64,000 nt of DNA. Origin: Eutypella sp. D-1. Lineage: Eukaryota; Ascomycota; Sordariomycetes; Xylariales; Diatrypaceae. The position numbers were made by a program, and so were the translations under genes. Below the pieces are notes generated by a model that saw only the letters and a list, made by a program, of their open reading frames with translations, was not told the origin of the DNA and did not search any database. Below, in pieces: positions 60,601 through 64,000 of the stretch (within the stretch, counting starts at the first letter, position 1; every line of letters begins with the position of its first letter). The stretch lies in assembly GCA_023313575.1 (NCBI GenBank), contig JAJTTP010000008.1, forward strand, positions 496,001 through 560,000, written 5' to 3'.

Positions 60601-60830
60601 ATGCGTGTCTTCATCTCATTAGAAGCCTTAACGGTAAAGGTAGCGACGATAACGTCGCAAGGATTGAGGCCAACATGGTCGATTAGCCATGCAACACGGG
60701 AAGTAAGCGTATGGGTCTTCCCACTCCCGGGGCCGGCGAGAATGGCCACGGTGTGTGCTTCCGAGCTGACAGCACGACGTTGTGCATTATTCAGTGAGGC
60801 GAGGACATCATCATTGGTCGCTGCTGGCAT
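57680..60830 (-). CDS. srs2: UvrD/Rep-family DNA helicase, Srs2-type
   Basis: An SF1 3'-5' DNA helicase; Srs2 removes Rad51 filaments and limits recombination in the nucleus. Two exons, 60830-59690 and 59625-57680, give about 1028 residues. I chose ATG 60830 because the Q motif follows at once (NNAQRRAV). Helicase motifs in order are GPGSGKTHT (32-40), VATFTVKASNEM, GTFHSIARRY, LVDEYQDT (218-225), GDPDQSIYGWR (247-257), ALEENYRSS, then in exon 2 GGFKFYERTEIK, VTISTIHAAKGLEWPVVF and EERRLLYVAMTRAK. The last 350 or so residues are low-complexity and include about 14 consecutive Ala and Pro/Arg-rich stretches, ending MDRLKKPFKLTVKRP. Fungal Srs2 tails diverge, so Rad51- or PCNA-binding elements cannot be assigned. 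The intron (59626-59689) has good GTATGT and CAG borders. Confidence 0.93.
58331..58372 (-). repeat. GCC/GCT trinucleotide repeat encoding polyalanine
   Basis: A trinucleotide run (plus strand TGCCGCTGCCGC) in the helicase C-terminal region. It codes for about 14 alanines after HHAN. Confidence 0.9.
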
Positions 60831-62561
60831 GATGCGATGCACTAAACTATGAGTTCCAGCCCAGAAAATGTAGGAGAAAGGGAGCACATGGAAATGCACA
60901 TAGCAACACGGCGGAATTGGATCCAAGGTTGTTCAGTAGCGGCAAATAATTTACCTACTAAGTAGATATCAAGTAGGTTATCATTAAGGTAGAACTGTAG
61001 AATGCCAGAGTCGAATGAACGCGTTAACAGTGCACAGCACGCGCTGATAATAAAGGTTAATCGCAAGTTTAGAGGGGGGACGCGCAGTCAGGTGACTAGA
61101 CCAGGATTAAACAAGCCACATCGTGATGAAAAGGCGTTGCAGGTGGGAAACTTGAATAATTAGCATATTGCTTACTTAATATACAAAAATTCCATATTGC
61201 TACCTAGGTACCTATAGTCTGATTTAAGTATCATTTCTAAGCCTGTTCCTTCTGTTCAATTGCATCGTAGAGTACTTAGGTATGTGTTTCCTTGAAACAA
61301 CCTTAGATGTCATAACTAAACCCTGGAAAAGTCCGAACAGACGGCCTAAAATACTTCGTAGTGGCTTAATTAAGTAAACATAACCTGGACGACTTGTGGC
61401 GTACATATGTCTGTGGCTTTGGAAAGCACAGACCCGACCTCTTCAGATTTTGCAATTATCCCCAGTCTTAACCAGTTCGCCTGGGAAATTTCAAAGTTGA
61501 TAAATCCCCAACCAAGCCACCCCCCCCTTGCTGCGCATCACATTTTGTTTAATGGTTCGCCCAATCACGATGCCTCCCATGCAAAGATTCCCAGTCTGCT
61601 CACAGCCGGACTCCGATTGTTTACCGTAGATTAACGGCAGTCAAGTAAAGTACTGCACTCTGTGATCTAGCTATCATCCTTCTTTTCACCATATCCGTCA
61701 CATCACAACTCAGCAACGTAAACGAAGGTCACATGCTACCATACAGTATAATCATCCATTACTAACAGCATGATAACCCAGGACTTATAAGCCCAGGTAA
61801 CCCGGGAGGATTCCCAGTCTAAACTTAGCTGATGTGATACGGTCAAAAATGGAATGGCCATCACTAAAACAAGGCCCATCCTACTCATCAAGAGTTGTGC
61901 AACTAGGACGATCCTAACTAGCGCTACCATGAAGATCTTGAGGCACAGAAGTGAGAGAGTGATGGATATGCCATTGGGTTTGCCATTGGGTCTCCCATTT
62001 CCTGCCATTGGGGTCGGAATAGACGATATTTTGTGAAAAGAGTCTTGATTGGCCCATTCGAGGTAAATCCATGGCTGACCGAGCGGGGTCCACACATGTC
62101 GGTCATGTAGGCGCCACCAATCATTTGTATATCTCACTCCCTCGGCGCTTAACATCCCCTGCCACGCCTGCCTCGCATCCAACCAGAGCTTTGCTTTTCA
62201 GCGATTCCCGTTCCCTTTGTAGAAGACAATGGCAAGCTATCACTCTCACTGGGCCGCATTCGCGTGGGGTCTATCATGCATTGCGGCACCAGGTGCTTGT
62301 GTGCCTGGCTAGAACCGACAAGTAGGATTCGAGTTCACATAACGGCGCCAAACTTAGCATGGCGAGGTCGACATGTCCACGCCCACTTCGACACACTGCC
62401 GGGCCTCATCAGCCGCTATATACTCTTTATGTCCCCAATTTGCTGTCCAACCTTGTCGATTATCCATCAAAATGCGTTTCAACTGCTCGTTCAGGAGGTA
62501 CGACTAAAGATTGGGGGTTATATCTGATGAACACTCCGGCGTCACACGCACAATGCAACCT
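60831..62561. other. Divergent intergenic region (helicase / membrane protein)
   Basis: Holds the upstream regions of the helicase gene (minus) and of the membrane-protein gene (plus). TACCTAGGTACCTA occurs near 61202. Around 61960-62000 a GCCATTGGGTTT word is repeated (GCCATTGGGT twice). No supported gene. Confidence 0.5.
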
Positions 62562-64000
62562 ATGTCTTATAGTAGACCCTCCTCGCTCAGCTTCGTCGTG
62601 ATTTTGTCTTCTCTGTCATTCATTTCCCCTCTGTGTTACGCTGGTGCTGCCGAAGACCTTCATCATAACTATCGCGATTCAGCGCCTGCGCCTGAAGACG
62701 GTCCTCCGCTATCTGCCGAGGCCCTTAGAGATCCATCTTATCTTCCTGCACAAATCGGTGGGATAGCCGGGGCATATGCCCTCTCTCTTGTCATAGTCGC
62801 TTCCATTTTACTTCTGCTTGCAAAGAGACGTCGCGAGCACCTTGCAGCCGGCGAACAGGACCCCAGCCAGATCCCTTACCCATACACACTACCGCTACCA
62901 CCGGAACCTAAGGATTTACAGTATCCCTTCGGTTTCAGCGAACCGCCTAGGTCGCCTATCAAGAACTTCTCCTATCCGACACCAGTAGCTGAGGATTCGG
63001 GTGCTGGGCCATATATATATCCTCCCCCGCTATCTACAAGTACCCTTGGAGTAAATCATCAAGTCGATCAGAGAGTCGTTGCTGCAGACCGCGAGATGGC
63101 GCAACAACAGCTAGAAGAGATGTACAAATATGTGATGGAGCAGGAGGAAGCCAAACAGGCAGGAATCACGTTAGAAAGGCCGCCCTCGGCTATCTCCCCA
63201 GCCTCGAAAGAGCCTCCAACACCGGTCCAGCCCAAGCAGAGCATCCTGAAGAAGGGTAAGAACAAGCCAGCAAACCTGGACCTAGAGCGGCAAGGACCCG
63301 AGAAGACCGAGTCCAGGGCTTCTTCGATCTTCTCATCTATCATGTCCCCTAGAAAAAAGAAGAGCATGAAAGGAATCAGCATCTCATCGCCCATTATGAC
63401 ACCGATGTCGGGGACATTTCCGCGACACGAGGGCGAAGAGATGAACGCCATTCCCCCAAGGCACTATGCCCCGGCCTCACCACCTCCCATACCAAGTGAC
63501 CAGGCCCCCTACTCGCGGGACACGAGGCATGGTTCACAGATGGCGCCCATGACGCCTCCAGACATGTCACCCGAGAGCGCAATGAGCATCGACGAGCGGT
63601 TAGGTGCAAACTTTGGTCATTCCCGTAATCCATCGCAGGCGCCCACCGAAGCGGACCCCGTCTCGGCAGTCTCGGAGCGGTCCAACGCGCCCCTTGTGGG
63701 TCTACCCTCATCACCTAAACCCGGTGCACGGTTCCCTTCCGGCTCGCTCCCCTCGCTCCCATCATCACCCAAGCCCGGAGCATCCTTCCCGACGTCACCA
63801 AGGTCCCAGTCGTCTTTCTCGCGACCGAACGCTCCCTCAGCGGTGCGGACCGGGGGCGCGCTCCCACTCCGCGCGTACGAGCCCTCCCTGGCCTCGCCGT
63901 CCATGCAGACGACGAAGCAGACGACGTTCGAGAGGGCGGCGCCCCTGTCCCCCTCGGGCATGCGGACGCCGTGGACAGGCGCCCCCGTTCCCTACTCCCC
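62562..64000 (+). CDS. Single-pass membrane protein with Pro/Ser-rich tail (partial)
   Basis: Function unknown. An uninterrupted frame from ATG 62562 runs 479 codons to the edge of the window, so the C-terminus is missing. Residues 9-28 form a hydrophobic signal peptide (SFVVILSSLSFISPL, probable cleavage near CYAGAA). A short acidic ectodomain follows, then one transmembrane helix at about 65-87 (IGGIAGAYALSLVIVASILLLLA) stopped by KRRREH, as in a type I protein. The cytoplasmic part has a helical, charged stretch at about 172-197 (ADREMAQQQLEEMYKYVMEQEEA), a basic MSPRKKKSMKG patch, and long Pro/Ser-rich disorder with repeated PSSPKPGA. I believe similar proteins occur widely in Pezizomycotina, but I cannot name one. 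The length of the open frame and the ordered signal/TM layout make it a real gene. Confidence 0.8.
   Translation, partial: MSYSRPSSLSFVVILSSLSFISPLCYAGAAEDLHHNYRDSAPAPEDGPPLSAEALRDPSYLPAQIGGIAGAYALSLVIVASILLLLAKRRREHLAAGEQDPSQIPYPYTLPLPPEPKDLQYPFGFSEPPRSPIKNFSYPTPVAEDSGAGPYIYPPPLSTSTLGVNHQVDQRVVAADREMAQQQLEEMYKYVMEQEEAKQAGITLERPPSAISPASKEPPTPVQPKQSILKKGKNKPANLDLERQGPEKTESRASSIFSSIMSPRKKKSMKGISISSPIMTPMSGTFPRHEGEEMNAIPPRHYAPASPPPIPSDQAPYSRDTRHGSQMAPMTPPDMSPESAMSIDERLGANFGHSRNPSQAPTEADPVSAVSERSNAPLVGLPSSPKPGARFPSGSLPSLPSSPKPGASFPTSPRSQSSFSRPNAPSAVRTGGALPLRAYEPSLASPSMQTTKQTTFERAAPLSPSGMRTPWTGAPVPYS

Noticed and set aside
1..64000. CRISPR-like arrays or intact transposons
   Set aside because: Repeats found are short microsatellites or palindromes without regular spacers. 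No transposase or reverse-transcriptase motif seen.

Overview
The window looks like nuclear DNA of a filamentous ascomycete (Pezizomycotina; Sordariomycetes is my best guess). The genes carry short GT-AG introns of about 50-170 bp with CTNAC-like branch sites. The encoded proteins are typical of this group: a GlcNAc-catabolic cluster with an NDT80-type regulator, a neutral ceramidase, and an HSLGG-type hydrolase beside a ubiquitin-domain protein. Intergenic DNA is full of the palindromic motif TACCTAGGTA and short G/C homopolymers. I rebuilt exon structures by hand from reading frames and splice sites, so exon edges are predictions.

Layout. 1-21.4 kb: a gene desert holding only simple repeats and TACCTAGGTA-type palindromes. 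21.4-24.0 kb (minus): neutral ceramidase, six exons, with Thr where the family has its catalytic Ser. 26.5-31.4 kb (plus): an alpha/beta hydrolase followed, with almost no gap, by a large protein containing a ubiquitin fold. The two can be spliced into one reading frame apart from a single apparent +1 frameshift near 28.4 kb. 31.8-32.9 kb (minus): intronless bacterial-type L-asparaginase II.

35.6-57.0 kb holds an N-acetylglucosamine (GlcNAc) utilisation cluster: glucosamine-6-phosphate deaminase (minus), hexokinase-family GlcNAc kinase (plus), NDT80-family regulator of the Ron1 type (minus), a GH3 glycosidase-GNAT fusion of the Nag3 type (minus), and GlcNAc-6-phosphate deacetylase (plus). Together they would release GlcNAc, phosphorylate it, deacetylate it to GlcN-6-P and deaminate it to fructose-6-P plus ammonium, under their own transcription factor. 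The deaminase/kinase pair and the GH3/deacetylase pair are divergent and share long intergenic regions (3.4 and 2.1 kb). No GlcNAc transporter gene is visible in the window.

57.7-60.8 kb (minus): UvrD-family DNA helicase of the Srs2 type. 62.6 kb to the end (plus): a single-pass membrane protein with a long proline/serine-rich cytoplasmic tail, running off the window. I found no tRNA, rRNA, intact transposon or CRISPR array.
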